Part shown: piece after piece, positions 50,770-62,814 of the stretch
How positions within the stretch are numbered: position 1 is the first letter of the stretch
Layout: each line of letters starts with the position of its first letter
NCBI GenBank assembly: GCA_024036415.1
Contig: JAMWET010005504.1
Span: 106,001-170,000 of the forward strand
Direction of reading: 5' to 3'
Origin: Prochilodus magdalenae
Taxonomy: Eukaryota > Chordata > Actinopteri > Characiformes > Prochilodontidae
Length of the DNA: 64,000 bases
The notes under the pieces: generated by a model
What the model saw: only the letters and a program-made list of their open reading frames with translations
Databases searched by the model: none
What the model was told of the DNA's origin: nothing
Made by a program: the position numbers and the translations under genes

Positions 50770-53700
50770 CTTTATTGATCCCAGAGGGAAATTCAAGAAA
50801 AAAAATACACCAAGCCATACAGCGAAGCAGAAGAGGTTCTTCTGAAGCTGATGCCTGTAATCACCGCATCCAGTACGGCTTGGTACGTTATGCTAAATGC
50901 AACTATCACAACATGAAATGCTGCTTAATTTCAATATCACAAACACTCACTAAGCGCTTTATTAGGTACACCTCCTTGTATCTACACACATTCTGAATTT
51001 TTTATCACCTCAGTTTTGCTGACTTTTAAACTCCTGCTTCGTATCTGCCAGTGTATTCAGGAGGTTCCTATTCTGTAGAGTAAGTTTGTTTTCTTCTTTC
51101 TTCTATTATGGCATTATTAGTAAGTTTTGCTGTTATTCGTCTGTTATCAGAATTGCTTGTTATGACGTTTTATTTTTAGTCATGCTGATCGGACTGACTT
51201 TTTGTGAATGTTATTTGACTATTTTGTGCTAAATTCTATGTCATTCGTTAATATGTGTTTATTGCCCTAGCCTAGCCTAATATATGGAAGCTAACAATAC
51301 TTATCGTAATGTGTGTGCTTATACTAGGAGTTCTTCTTGTTCTTGTGAAGAAAAGAGCATAACACTTTACGTGAACTCCACTCATTAGCATTGACATACC
51401 ATGCTATAAACGTGTCATGGAAGATGTCATAAAATATTTTGTTTTGTAACAGTGCTATGTTACCCTTTCTAGTATTTTCAGACAGCTTCACTCATCATTA
51501 AAGCCAGCAAATTTTTTCTTCAGTCTTAGAAGTCGTAATCTGAAAAAGAAAAGCTGTGCAGCTCTGGCCTCTGCACTCAGCTCAAAATCCTCCAGTCTGA
51601 GAGAGCTGGACCTGTCTGGGAATGAACTAGGAGATTCAGGAGTGAAGTTGCTCTGTGCAGGACTGGAGAATCCTTACAGTAAACTGGAGATACTGAAGTA
51701 AGATCCTCTGTCTGACCAGGTCTATAGTAAAGCAATTATTTTTAATAGTGACATGCTTTACATACTTGTTTCCAATATGTGTTTGATCTTTTCTCATCTT
51801 TCTCATCTTTGACAGAACAAATATTGGTGTATTTAATATATTTATGAATATCTAAATATGGGTATTTTATTATATTGAACACATAGCATGGATGTTAAAA
51901 CATCCACATATCAAGGTAGGTGCCCATAATAACTCTGTTTCACAGAATGTAAAAACTGTAGTAACTGCTTTTTTTCTTTGCAGATTGATGGATTGTAATA
52001 TCACAGATGAAGGCTGTGCTGCTTTGGCTTCAGCTCTGAAATACCTAAAAGAACTGAGTTTGTCTTGGAATGCGCTAGGAGATTCAGGTGTAAAGATCCT
52101 CTCTGCTCAACTAGAGAGTTTTCATTGCAAATTGGACATACTGAGGTAAGACTTCTCTGAATCATAGCATAGTCCTTTGTTAATAAGAATGGATTTTTGA
52201 AGCAAACTGGAGTCACTAAAGTAAGATCATCATCGTCACACATGACCTGGGGCCTCATTTACAAATGGTGTGCAAAACGGTTCTGAAATGTGCACACTCA
52301 GTACAGGATTTATAAGGGGATACTTTTGTGAGAAATTGTGCACATTTTAATTGAAGCTTTTACCTATAAAAAGAGCAATGTGCAACATTCTGTGTAGAGT
52401 GGAATTCAGGTTAAATGGAGAACAGCTAAATATGTAAATTCACATCAAATTAAAATCATAATTTTTGTCTTGCAAGATAATTTAATCTTTAAACTCTGGT
52501 TTAGACTACAAGATAGATTTCTTAACTAAATAAGAATAAATTAATGCATTCATTCATTTATCAGTGTGTCAAATATCCATTTGATATATAACTTCAGTAG
52601 CCTTTTTTATTATATTACTGCATATTACTATGGTGCCCTGTGATGCACTAGGGACATGTCCACAGTGCATCAAACAACCACTCCACAATGCAGGAGGACA
52701 TGCAAATTACATGATGAATGAATGCATAAATATATTTTTTGTATGAACTAAACTATTTGTCCTAAATTGTGTTAGTAATAATGTGTCATTGTTCTTTCTG
52801 TAGCTTGTTGCATTGCAATATTACACCTGAAGGTTGTGCCATTCTGGCTTCAGCTCTAAGATCGAAAACCTCACACCTGAGGGACTTGAATCTGTGTGGA
52901 AATAAAGTGGGAGATGTGGGAGTGAAGCTGCTCTCTGCTGGACTAGGGAATCCTCACTGTAAACTGGAGACACTAAGGTAAGGTAATCTCATGAATCCTA
53001 ATTTGGACAGACTGGCATGTAGTTTACACTTTATCTTGTTTGTTTGCACACTTTTACTATTGAAGTGTGAAGTATGTTCTGAACAGAGATTGTGGTTCAT
53101 TGTGATTGTTTTCTCTATAGACTGAAGTTTTGCAAGGTCACAGATAAAGGCTGTGCCGCTTTGGCTTCAGCTTTGAAATCAAACCCTTCATACTTGAGAG
53201 ACCTGAATTTGTCATGGAATAAACTAGGAGATTCAGGAGTGAAGCTGCTCTCTGCTGAACTGGAAAATCCTTGCTGTAAACTGGAGGCGTTAAGGTAAGA
53301 TCATCCCTCAGACACCCATATAACTAGGGTTGCCACCCATCCTGTAAAATACGGAATCGCCCGTTATTTGGCAATTAAATGTTGCTTCCCTTATTGAACC
53401 AATACGGGACGCAATTTGTTCTGTTTTTCCATAAATGTCCAATACACATGTCTGTCACACATACATGAACACTAAACCTAACAAGCCACCCTCTCCTGGC
53501 TCCACTCCTCTCTGTATCTGTGCCTGGCTGCTTGCGTGTGGTGCTGTCACGGTTGCCTAGAGATAAACAGGTTTTATTTAGGATTTAATTAACTGTACTT
53601 TGTGAGGGAATGTGTTCGTTAGTAATAAAGCACTTAAAGCTTTAAGTGTGACTAATTGCTTTCTGATCACCTCTTTACTAAAAACACTGGCACGAATTCA

Positions 53701-55937
53701 AACATGCCACTACTGTGGGCTCCCCGCCCCGCAGGATTCGGGTCCGTGGTGGTCATGGCCCAGAGGAGTCAACTGTACGTATGACCTTGTCATGGTGTTT
53801 GTTAATAGCAATAGATGAAAAACTGCAGTTGACATAATAAAAACTTTCATATAGCCACTGTGTTTTTTGTTCTGGCAAATGACATCCACAAGTGTGCAAT
53901 AAATGAGACAGGAATTTAAACAGGATTCAAATTAATTCAGCACACCTCTGAAAAAAACAACAGCAAAATAATTATCTTTACTATGGGTATAATAATAGCT
54001 TTATCTAGCTCTTTTTGATAAAGTTGCTGATGGACGGAAGCGTATGTGTAGAACTAAAAAGGGTAATCTTATTGATCTATCTGCAGACTGTGGGAATGTG
54101 GAGTCACCAATGCAGGCTGTGCTGCTCTGGCTTTAGCTCTAAAATCAAACCATTCACAACTTAAAGAGCTAGATCTGTCTCAAAATAAAATAGGAGACTC
54201 AGGATTGAAGATGCTGTGTGTTGGCCTGGAGAATCCACACTGTAATTTGGAGACTTTGTGGTAAGATCATTATTTTAACTCTAGTTTGATTTGCACATCA
54301 CTGCTGTGTTATGATGTAATTATTGACCCTATTTGTCAGATGCTGGATCAGAAAAAATATCGAACCTCAAGTTTAAAGAATTGCTGTCATGCATGGATTA
54401 ATTTAATCACTGCATATCACATTAAACCCTTACTTGAACCTTTTACTGATTTCCTGATGAACTGAACAATTAATAATCAATGTTAAAATATTCCATGGAT
54501 TTAAATATTGAAACTTATGAAAAACTTAAGATAATTAATCTTATATTTACACATGTAAGATTTTAAATCTTGGTAAGCATAATTGCAGGTAAATGTTTAC
54601 AAAGTTTCTATATTCCTGTATACATTTGACCTAAAACATAATCATAATTCAAGTAGCTAAAAGAGACTTAAACAAATGGGACAAAAATATTATACTTGGT
54701 CGTTTAATTATTGAGGAGTATTACAAATTGACCTGACAAGATTCAACTGCTCACATTGTTCCTGTATATGCACTGCTTAGCAAGAGAATATATTTAAAAG
54801 ATAGTTCATATATAGCTATATTTCTCATTAGGATGCCAGATAGCAAGGATAAATGTACCTGTTTCAAGAAATCATGTTTGAAAAAAGTAAAATGATGGAG
54901 AAAAAAAGACAATTTCATAAGATGAAATCACCTTAAATTACAGGTACAAAATACAAATATATTAATTACGTTTACAATATTATTACCACAGTCTCATCAT
55001 GAAAAATAGTAGATGTATTGGTTGTATTTAAAATTATTTAACATTTTTACTTGCTTAAATTTCATGCTTGCCATCTTTTTTATATGTATAACATTTTTAT
55101 ATTATTTTTATGTTATTTGTTAATGATTGGCTAATGATGACCATTGGGTACCAGAATGATTTTGTCAGGTTTTATTTGATACTTTGGATGATGGCAGGCC
55201 AATTTTGTTGGACTCAAAACCTGACTATGTGGGTTGGATTGGACTCAAAATTCAGAGTTGGACCAAAATGTCAGGCTCAATTAAAACTAGGCCCTACAAT
55301 TTTGCTTGCTAGCTTAACTTATTTCTATCCAAACTATATGGAATAACTATATCTCAACACACCCCATTCCATCTTGGGTAGAGTAACCTGTGTGAACTAA
55401 GTGAGTGAGTGTCACTTTTCCTTCTGCAGGTTGCAGTATTGTAAGGTTACAGATGAAGGCTGTGCTGCTCTGGTTTCAGCTCTGACATGTAACCCTTTAC
55501 ACCTGCGAGTGCTGGATCTGTCTGGGAATTACGAGATAAGGGCAGGACGCAAACAGCTTTTTGACCTTAAAACTGATAAACATTTTAGACTACAAGAAAT
55601 AAGGTAATTATGGTTTCAGACACAAATAATAATTGTAATTGTGTACAAGCTGAAAATACACCAAGGTTGTGACAGAAGGAAAAATACAAACAGACAGCAA
55701 TGATTTGCAAAATCATTACAAAATTCTGATCTGTGTTCACTTTAAAACACTACAAAAATGAAATATTTCAACTAATTAACTTTATTGTTAACTTCATTAT
55801 TGTTTCCTTTAATGTACAGTCATCAAGCAGGATGTGGTCACTCAGTGCAGTTCTCCAAATCTAATCCACAGTTATACTGTCCCAGACTCCTTTGTGTATT
55901 TTCACCCCTCTTTTCTTCTATATACATTCATTTTTAG
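45025..55937 (+). CDS. NLRC3-like fish NLR (FISNA-NACHT-LRR), reading frame interrupted
   Basis: Exons: 45025-45068 ([14 protein letters not shown]), three 117-nt repeats 45190-45306, 46561-46677, 47675-47791, the FISNA-NACHT exon 49019-50882, LRR exons 51524-51697, 51984-52145, 52804-52977, 53121-53294, 54087-54260, 55430-55603, and a tentative last exon 55820-55937. Phases match at every junction. The NACHT exon has Walker A GIAGIGKT (about residue 233) and Walker [11 protein letters not shown] (about 305), typical of the fish NLR-C family of cytosolic innate sensors. No PYD or CARD is visible; the N-terminus is made of the repeats. A GATA-repeat retroelement tail at 50727-50803 puts a stop at 50736-50738, giving a 704-residue product that lacks the LRRs. 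The interrupted end of the exon ([17 protein letters not shown]) and a good donor survive after the insert. Either a recent pseudogene, a truncated allele, or rescued by splicing. No B30.2 exon was found. Confidence 0.9.
45190..47791 (+). repeat. Three tandem 117-nt N-terminal exons of the NLR
   Basis: Exons 45190-45306, 46561-46677 and 47675-47791 are each 117 nt, same phase, and encode related 39-residue units. The first two share [13 protein letters not shown] and [10 protein letters not shown]; the third is divergent ([20 protein letters not shown]). Such repeated N-terminal exons are known in teleost NLRs. Confidence 0.88.
47430..47560. repeat. Probable dispersed repeat fragment
   Basis: Contains ATCCCTGCTCCTGAACACTT and CTACCCTGCACAGTTT, resembling a common fish repeat. 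Boundaries and class unclear; lies in an NLR intron. Confidence 0.4.
50727..50803 (-). mobile_element. 5-prime-truncated retroelement tail inside the NLR NACHT exon
   Basis: A (GATA)n run (50726-50769) continues into ACTTTATTGATCCCAGAGGG and AAATTCAAG. Read on the minus strand this is a short 3-prime end with an AATAAAG signal and a TATC tail, the form of fish non-LTR retrotransposon or SINE ends. It splits the codons for HLID from [11 protein letters not shown]. The exon length (1864 nt) is one more than a multiple of three, while an intact exon should be a multiple of three, so the insert also shifts frame. Confidence 0.8.
50942..50972 (-). repeat. Dispersed repeat fragment (inverted copy of 43143)
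   Basis: GCGCTTTATTAGGTACACCT on the plus strand is the inverse of the TACCTAATAAAGTG motif at 43143. In the NLR intron after the NACHT exon. Confidence 0.5.
53320..53880. repeat. Probable transposon-derived repeat in NLR intron
   Basis: Starts near ACTAGGGTTGCCACCCATCC and contains CCAATACGGGACGCAATTTG; this kind of sequence recurs in fish genomes. CpG and GC content exceed the flanking intron. Class and exact ends are not determined. Confidence 0.45.
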
Positions 55938-58900
55938 TTTAGATTTTTTATATACACTGTGTGTGTCCCAGTGTTTTAGAAATGTGTTACAGGCACCCAA
56001 TTTTGAATTTGCGTAAACTTACAAATGTTTAATATCTCTCCTTAAATATCTGTGTAATACAAATTACTAGTTTCTGTTGTTATTTGCATCTGATCTGCTG
56101 GGTTTGTACACTCCACAAATAAGTTAGCTAACTATTTAATTGAATCATTTTACTTATATATGTTTTGTTTGTCTGTATTGAGTGTTGATTGTGGTTGTTT
56201 TTTTCCCGTACAGAATGTAATATTGATATATATTATTGATGGCTGAGCAGAGCAACAAAGGAGATGGATTGCTGAATGTATATGTGTGCCAAATCTGCCA
56301 TACCTGCACTCCAACAGTACAGATTTTTTTGCAAGTTCTTACCTTGTCACTGTTGTTACTTAGTTTAGTTTACTTACTCCTCATTGCAGGGTACCTGCTT
56401 CCCTTGCAGTTGCTTTGAAAATAGAAGTGTGAAAAAGGACCATTGTGAAGGCATTTCTGAGCCTTGGTCTGCGGGTTTGTCCTTCATCACTTTTGGCAGA
56501 AACACTTGGCAGCCTTCGCTTTCAAGTCAATGTGTGGTCGACCTATGTGTTTCACCTGGATGGTGACTGCTGATGCCTTAACTGGGCAGTTTGGTCAGAT
56601 GCTTGTAAAGCCCCCTTAAAGTTAAGCCAGCTCTAAATGAGTCATGTCATCATCATTTGTCATAATATGCAAACAACACAAGCATCAGCTTAAAGTATGC
56701 TGCTTTTCTTAACACATATCTTAAAGCTCTAGTATGCAGAATATAACTCTTATAGAATATAAGAGTCTTCAGCTGGTTAGAGGTGAGTTTACCCTAGAGA
56801 AATCATTATGTACTTCTATATCCATTTGTGAACTTGTCCCACTATCCACAACACCACGTGGTCTCAACCTGGATTGAAAGTGTTTGCATTTCTTGTCCAG
56901 AGTACAAAGAAAGAAACGTTGAGCCTTTAATGACCTACATGCAAAATGACTCGTTGTGGTCTTTTGATATTATGTATTAAATGTTTATTTATTTATTTAT
57001 TTAATGGGTGTGAATATGCTGCAGTATTTGTTTTTAAATGTCTTACAAAATGTGTTCAGTCATTTTACCAGTTCTGCCAGCAGGGGTAGCTACTATACAC
57101 TTACAAGCTTTTTTGTCAGAATGTTTTCAAAAGTGAATTTTCAATCTGCTTTACGTTTAGAAACATCCTGTTGTTGACTTTCCCTCCACAAGGCTGTATA
57201 CGGTCTTAATAACATCATTCACTTTAAAACTAATGCTACAGTCATCTTTTTGCTTGTCTAGAAATGCCTTTATATATACATACTACTGTGAATATATATA
57301 TTAATGTACTGAGATTACATATCACTACAATATACATTGTGTGAACATGTGACATAGACAGCATGATAAAATTTTATAGAGCTGTACATATAAAAAAGGT
57401 ACTGAAAGTCACATAACAAAGTCCTTAAACTTTAAAGCTTTATGTCATAGTAACCTCATGACATGTCTGTCAGATTGAGATAGCTCCTCTGACCTTATGG
57501 AGAACAAACTGTTGTCCTCGCCAGCGAAAATATTCTTGTAGAGAGTAGTCAAACCACCTGGAGAGTAGAATGGAAAACCACTGTAAGTAGAGGGCCTCTG
57601 AATGCTTTCAGGCCCCTACCCATGGATGGACCCAGTTTTCTTCATGTACTAATGCTGGACAGCCGCAGTAAAAGCTTGATACAAATGAATTTTCTAATCA
57701 TTTGCATAAGCCACTGGAGTGGCAAGTATTTCAACTGAACTGCAGGCTATCAAAATGTCCAGAATGTCCATTAGTTAACGGCTGAGTGCCAGAAAGAAGG
57801 AGGTGAAACCTGTATTGAATATACAACTCTGTATTATACTGTGTTGATTATATAGTGAACACTTTAACTCTGTGCCCACTCCACTTCATCAGACATATTG
57901 GTAGATGTACTTGCCAGCTTATTTTTTAGTTGTTCTAGTTAGATGCTCAACCATGCCTTCTGAAAGAGCTTGGTGGAGTGACATATCCTACTCTGTATGT
58001 TAAAATACCAGTTCAGGTCAACGCAAGTCAGGCCCCTGACACTGCAGAAGCAATTAGCCTACTTTGACTATAGCTGGCACCTGTCCTGGAGTCTCTCCAA
58101 GTTGCTTTGCTACATTGTAAGGGCTTTGACAGATCAACTCACTTATTAGGAAACACAGAGCACAGAAAAGCAGAATGACTACAGAACCAGATACATTCTG
58201 TTCCTCGAAGGCCATTTGGAAGGGAGACTTTGGAGTCTGTGAGCTGTCAGATGAGTCAGATCTGTATTTTTTGTGCCAATGGTTACTGCCACCTGCTTCA
58301 TATTTGTGTTGTAGAGTAACACGCGATTCACGATATGTGGGATGCAAGTAGTGTGCCACAGGTTTAGCTTGAGACCAGCGACTATTATGTTTGCAGCTGC
58401 ATCAATTTGGAGATATCCCGCCACCTCAATACACAAACCAATTCCTCTCCGATGTACTAACGTCTGCTATATGGTCAGCTGTGTGGCTGTTAATATATTG
58501 CCACTTTGTAATGTAGTAAAATAGGTTGTGTGCAAGTAAATAAGCCATGTGCAAGTGTTGGATAATCAGTGTTTTTTGTACAAGTGTATATGTATACAAG
58601 TGTGTATAGATTTACCAACAACTTCATCACCAGAACAGAACTTTATGCATTTACAACAGGACGGAGTCCCTGGGACAATGTTGCCCTCAGGGTTCTACAG
58701 GTCATAGGTCAAAGACCACTTGGAGACAGTTGACCATTTGTTGATACTAGATAAGATCACACCCTCTTTTTGTTATCTTTAGGGGTGGTAAAGTCTTCAG
58801 ACTGAGTAAGACTGAGTTGGGCTGCGTAGGACTAAGGTCCGGCAGAGTTCAGACTCTACTGGACTGGCCTGGCTTAGGACAAGAGATGTGAGTGAACTGC

Positions 58901-59323
58901 GATCGCCTTGAAATAAACTACTCCAACATCTCCAGCCTTCAGTCTCCTGACTCCATCCTTCTGGGCAAGCAAGAAAAGAAACTACACAAGTTATGTACAT
59001 TGAATTCAATTTGTAAGATTTGTAGCTTCCAAATTAACTAGAAATATCAACATAATGTTAAGAAACAACAGTTTGATCTGTCAAAGATGTAAAGAGGAAC
59101 TTTCTTTAGCTTACAGGGACTATGGTTAACTGGTGAACCTCTAAACAGATGTAGTAAATAGATTACTTATTATTAATGGTTTATATTGTTTTAGCCTCTA
59201 CGCCAGCGGCTAGGCTAGCAGTCAGGATTAGCTGGCCACAATGTCCTGTGATGACTGATGAAGGACTAGAGGATGATCAGCACAGACTCTGAAGCAGCAG
59301 ATGAGCTATCATGTCCGACTGTC
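55938..59323. other. Gene-poor region after the NLR
   Basis: AT-rich with short chance ORFs. It may include NLR 3-prime untranslated sequence. The only recognisable coding remnant is a decayed hAT-like transposase piece at about 58170-58440. Confidence 0.45.
58170..58440 (-). mobile_element. Decayed hAT-like transposase fragment
   Basis: The minus-strand frame contains DAAANIIVAGLKLN followed by LWHTTCIPHIVN, which fits the hAT/ZBED pattern (DNA-N, then an H-C-HTLN motif). Adjacent frames show further open pieces, so the element is frameshifted and dead. Ends not defined. Confidence 0.5.
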
Positions 59324-59580
59324 TACAATCTACAAGGTGGACCAGCAAGGTAGGAGTGTCTAACAGAGTGGACAGTGAGAGGACACAGTGTTGAAACACT
59401 CCGGCAGCACTGCTGTGTCTGATTCACTCACACCAGCACAACACACACCACCAGTGTTACTGCAGTGCTGAGAATGATCCACGACCCACATAACACATAC
59501 TCTGTGCTGGTCCTGTGAAGGTCCTGACCACTGAAGAACAGGGTAACAAAGGTGCGCTTATATGGTAAGTGGTAAATGTA
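59324..59580 (+). repeat. Dispersed repeat, copy 2
   Basis: Begins near CTACAAGGTGGACCAGCAAG and includes CAGTGCTGAGAATGATCCAC and CTGACCACTGAAGAACAGGG. It is the same family as the inverted copy at 44035-44265; the copies differ enough to be old. Confidence 0.8.
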
Positions 59581-62500
59581 GTTACAGGGAGGTATATAAT
59601 ATACATCTGTTATAATACCAACAGCAACAACAACATTAATAATAAACAGATAACACAAAATGAAGTCATTACTGTCATTTGCTGTATGTGAGTCTGTACT
59701 GATAGGACACCAGTGATCATAAGTGTTTTTGGGGAGGGAGAACTGCATTGAAGCACAATGAAAAAAGAGAGATGAGAGAATAAAGAGGTTGATGCTAAAG
59801 ACTCAGCAGATATAGGGAGAAAAGGGAGGAGAAGGAACAGATGGACTTAGGCGGATTAAGTGGTATCTGGGTGGTTTTGTGATAGAAACTCATTCAAGAG
59901 AATGTGACTAAGACAGAGGCGAGAAAAAGGAAAAGGGTGAAGAGAATACAGGAGGACGGAAATATCATGTCTGTCTAAAAAAGGTATGTGATTTTTGACT
60001 TTTAGTGAATTAGACTGGTGATACTGGTGAAGAAATAGAGACGAGGATAAATGGACAAATGATGTAGGTCAACAGAGCTTTATGCACGGGCGATGTAGGA
60101 GTGATGGAGACATTACGTGTTGCTTGTGGAAGTTCTTGAAGGAACTGTAATGTCTGTAGCTTACTATTTTGGGGGTCTTTGTCATCTCTGTGTGTTTTGG
60201 ATATTTATTACATTACAATATATGAAGAAATCTAAACACAATTTATTCTATTGTTATTAATACAAGCTTAAATAATAATATAATAAAAATAATACAAGCT
60301 AATAATAGCCTTTAAACTTAAAAGTTTGTATGCTTACTTGAAGTTTAAAGGTTGCATAACTGTTTACATTCCAATATGATGCTTTACTGTATAATATTTA
60401 ATATTCTGTAATAATCTATTGACATACTGACATATTTAAGATTTTTGTCAATATCTGCCTTTCAATCTCCAACATCTTAAAATCAGATTCCTAATATAAT
60501 AATAATAATAATCTTTACAGCTCCATGTATCATTCTGTACACATCTAAAATACTTTCTTTTTTAATTCACAGCTTCCTACTACTACTACTCAACTAAACT
60601 GGTGGACTAACTTATTAGAATCGTTATATACACATGTCTTTTACCAAACGGGTTTTGTTTTATTGAAAACTTGTTGTTGGCACTTTCCACACTCTGTTTA
60701 GCACTGTGTTACCAAAAGTACTCAGAAATGGTAGCACACTGCATAAAATAACATATTGGCAAGACTAAATTATACCTTCATATGGTATATCTCATCATTT
60801 TTACATTTAAGATTGTTGTAAACCTGTTCTCAAAACGTATTTCTATTCATTTTGTGGGTTTTAAGTGATTTTAGAAAGTCAAATTATCTCACTATACTGA
60901 CAGACCGGCTTTTTTATGCTGTGAGATCATTTGGCTTAATGAAATCCCTTAAATACATTTAAACAATGTTAAACCTATATAATATCTTATAATTTGTTTG
61001 TGATGATTAATTTAAAATAAGAAACAAAAGATATATATTAATTACATACATCTTTTTACTCACTACGAAGTCTTGTAGTGCACATTTAATTTAAACTTTC
61101 ATCATTCACCTGTTTTTTACATTTTGTGATTTAATAAAAAAAACAGTTGTACGTTTTAACTCAACATATGTGATTAATATAGTTTATTTATTTAGTATAT
61201 TTTGATCAAACGTTAAGTTTAAAAACCTTCATTTCAATAATCCTTTAATAATGTCATATTAATTTTAATGTCATATTAATGCACTATGTTTACTTATATT
61301 TATTTCACATTATTCTTTATGAAGAGTGGTGATATACATTTTTTTGGGACAATGGTTGAAGACAAAGCTCTAAATAAATTATTAATACCTTTCAGATAAG
61401 ACAAGTGGTGTCAAACTGAGAGGGACAACATAATATTAAGCATGGACAATCCACAGCCATGCCTGAAGTCAATTCACAAAAAAATTGTGGATTCATGTAG
61501 TAGACAGTACAAACATTTATTGGGAATCATATGACAGCCCTCATACACTGCAAACATTGCATTAATCTCATTAATGTAATTCACATTTAGGAAAATACAT
61601 TCCTCCTTAACTCCTGATGAAGTCCTAATTACTTTCTGAAACAGTCTGCATTCTTAACACTGCTGATACTTAATGCTGTTCTTTCTTGTTTTATCTCTTG
61701 GTTTAGGTGGTTCTTGGCTGGCATCTGAAAACAAAGAATCAAGAGACAGAACAGATGCACCTTTCTCCATGAGATTAACCCAGATCATAAAGGATTAAAC
61801 AGAAACGGGCCGTGCTGCCTGAGACGTGGAATAAGAAAGAAACAGGAAAAATCCTAATCACTCCAGGAAACTAATCGCTCTAAGAAAGCAAAGGAAGAGG
61901 AAGAGAAAGTACAGAGGAAAAGATCAGACAAGCGAATGATTGTATAATGGCATAATCATCCAGAACCTTCTTCATAGTGACGTAAGCATGTAATTCAGCT
62001 GGCTTCCTGATTCAAATCTCTTCAACTATGAGTGTTTTGAGGAGACATCAAACATGAGCTGATGGTTAAGCGGCTCTATGAAAGTTCCTGGACAGTCCTC
62101 ATCACATCAGTAAGAAGAATCTCAGTCTGTGTCGCCGCTTCTGAACCCATTCATTGCGTCTCCAGCACTTATGGAAGGCAGGGTTGTGCACAGGGTCCAG
62201 CAGAAGACAAACTGAAACCCTTCTGCCTTCTCAGCACATCTGTCCCTTTTCTTGCCCTCTCTTTCCTAATCCACTGTTCTTCTTCCACAGCTTTGCTGAC
62301 CTTTACTACTGAGCTTGTTTACTTCTCCAGTTTCTCTATTTACTCATCTGCTGCTTGCACCATTCCTCCTCTGGATATTAAACCTCTTTCAATCTGGTCC
62401 TGAGAGCAATCCCCCGTGGACAACCCACACAGACAAGCTCTGCCCGTATTACTCAGTGCATCTCACATCACTGTGTCTTCCTCTGAAGTTCCCTTTGTAG

Positions 62501-62618
62501 AAGCCTGTACAATGTGTCCTCTCTGGACTGACCACGCCCCATCTTCATCTGTATTTCATAAGTAGAAAAACGGTAGACCCTTGTTCGTTCTGTCTCCCTC
62601 TCCTTCTTCCATTCCATC
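59581..62618. other. Upstream region of the GSG1-like gene
   Basis: AT-rich to about 61.7 kb; no gene recognised. Base composition becomes more balanced from about 61.7 kb, where an acceptor-like CTTGGTTTAG precedes sequence that could be the long 5-prime leader of the gene at 62619. ORFs at 62062-62403 look like chance frames within this leader. Confidence 0.4.
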
Positions 62619-62814
62619 ATGTTGGAGCGGATGTCCAGACGTGGCCGGTCCCTGTTGTCCCTCTCTCTAACCTCGCTGGCTCTCACTCTCTCTGTGCTGG
62701 CCTTCTGCACCTCCTACTGGTGTGAGGGTACTCACAAGGTGGTGAAACCCCTCTGCCTATCTCCTGTAAAAATGAAGAACTGTGGCCAGAACAACAGCCA
62801 ACCGTACACTACTG
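62619..62814 (+). CDS. GSG1/GSG1-like family protein, first coding exon (partial)
   Basis: An ATG at 62619 (or 62631, four codons later) opens an exon that ends at 62814 before GTAAGA, phase 1. The translation has SRRGRSLLSLSLTSLALTLS, continuing as a first membrane helix, then SYWCEGTHKVVKPLC. This W-x-GT-x-KV-x-KPLC pattern identifies the GSG1/GSG1L branch of the claudin superfamily, four-pass membrane proteins; GSG1L modulates AMPA receptors. From memory the YWCEGT-KVVKPLC spelling is closest to GSG1L2, but that is not certain. Later exons (remaining extracellular loop and helices) are outside the window: I found none between 62815 and 64000. Confidence 0.75.

Noticed and set aside
59428..59748. 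106-codon minus-strand ORF
   Set aside because: Largely falls inside the dispersed repeat at 59324-59580.
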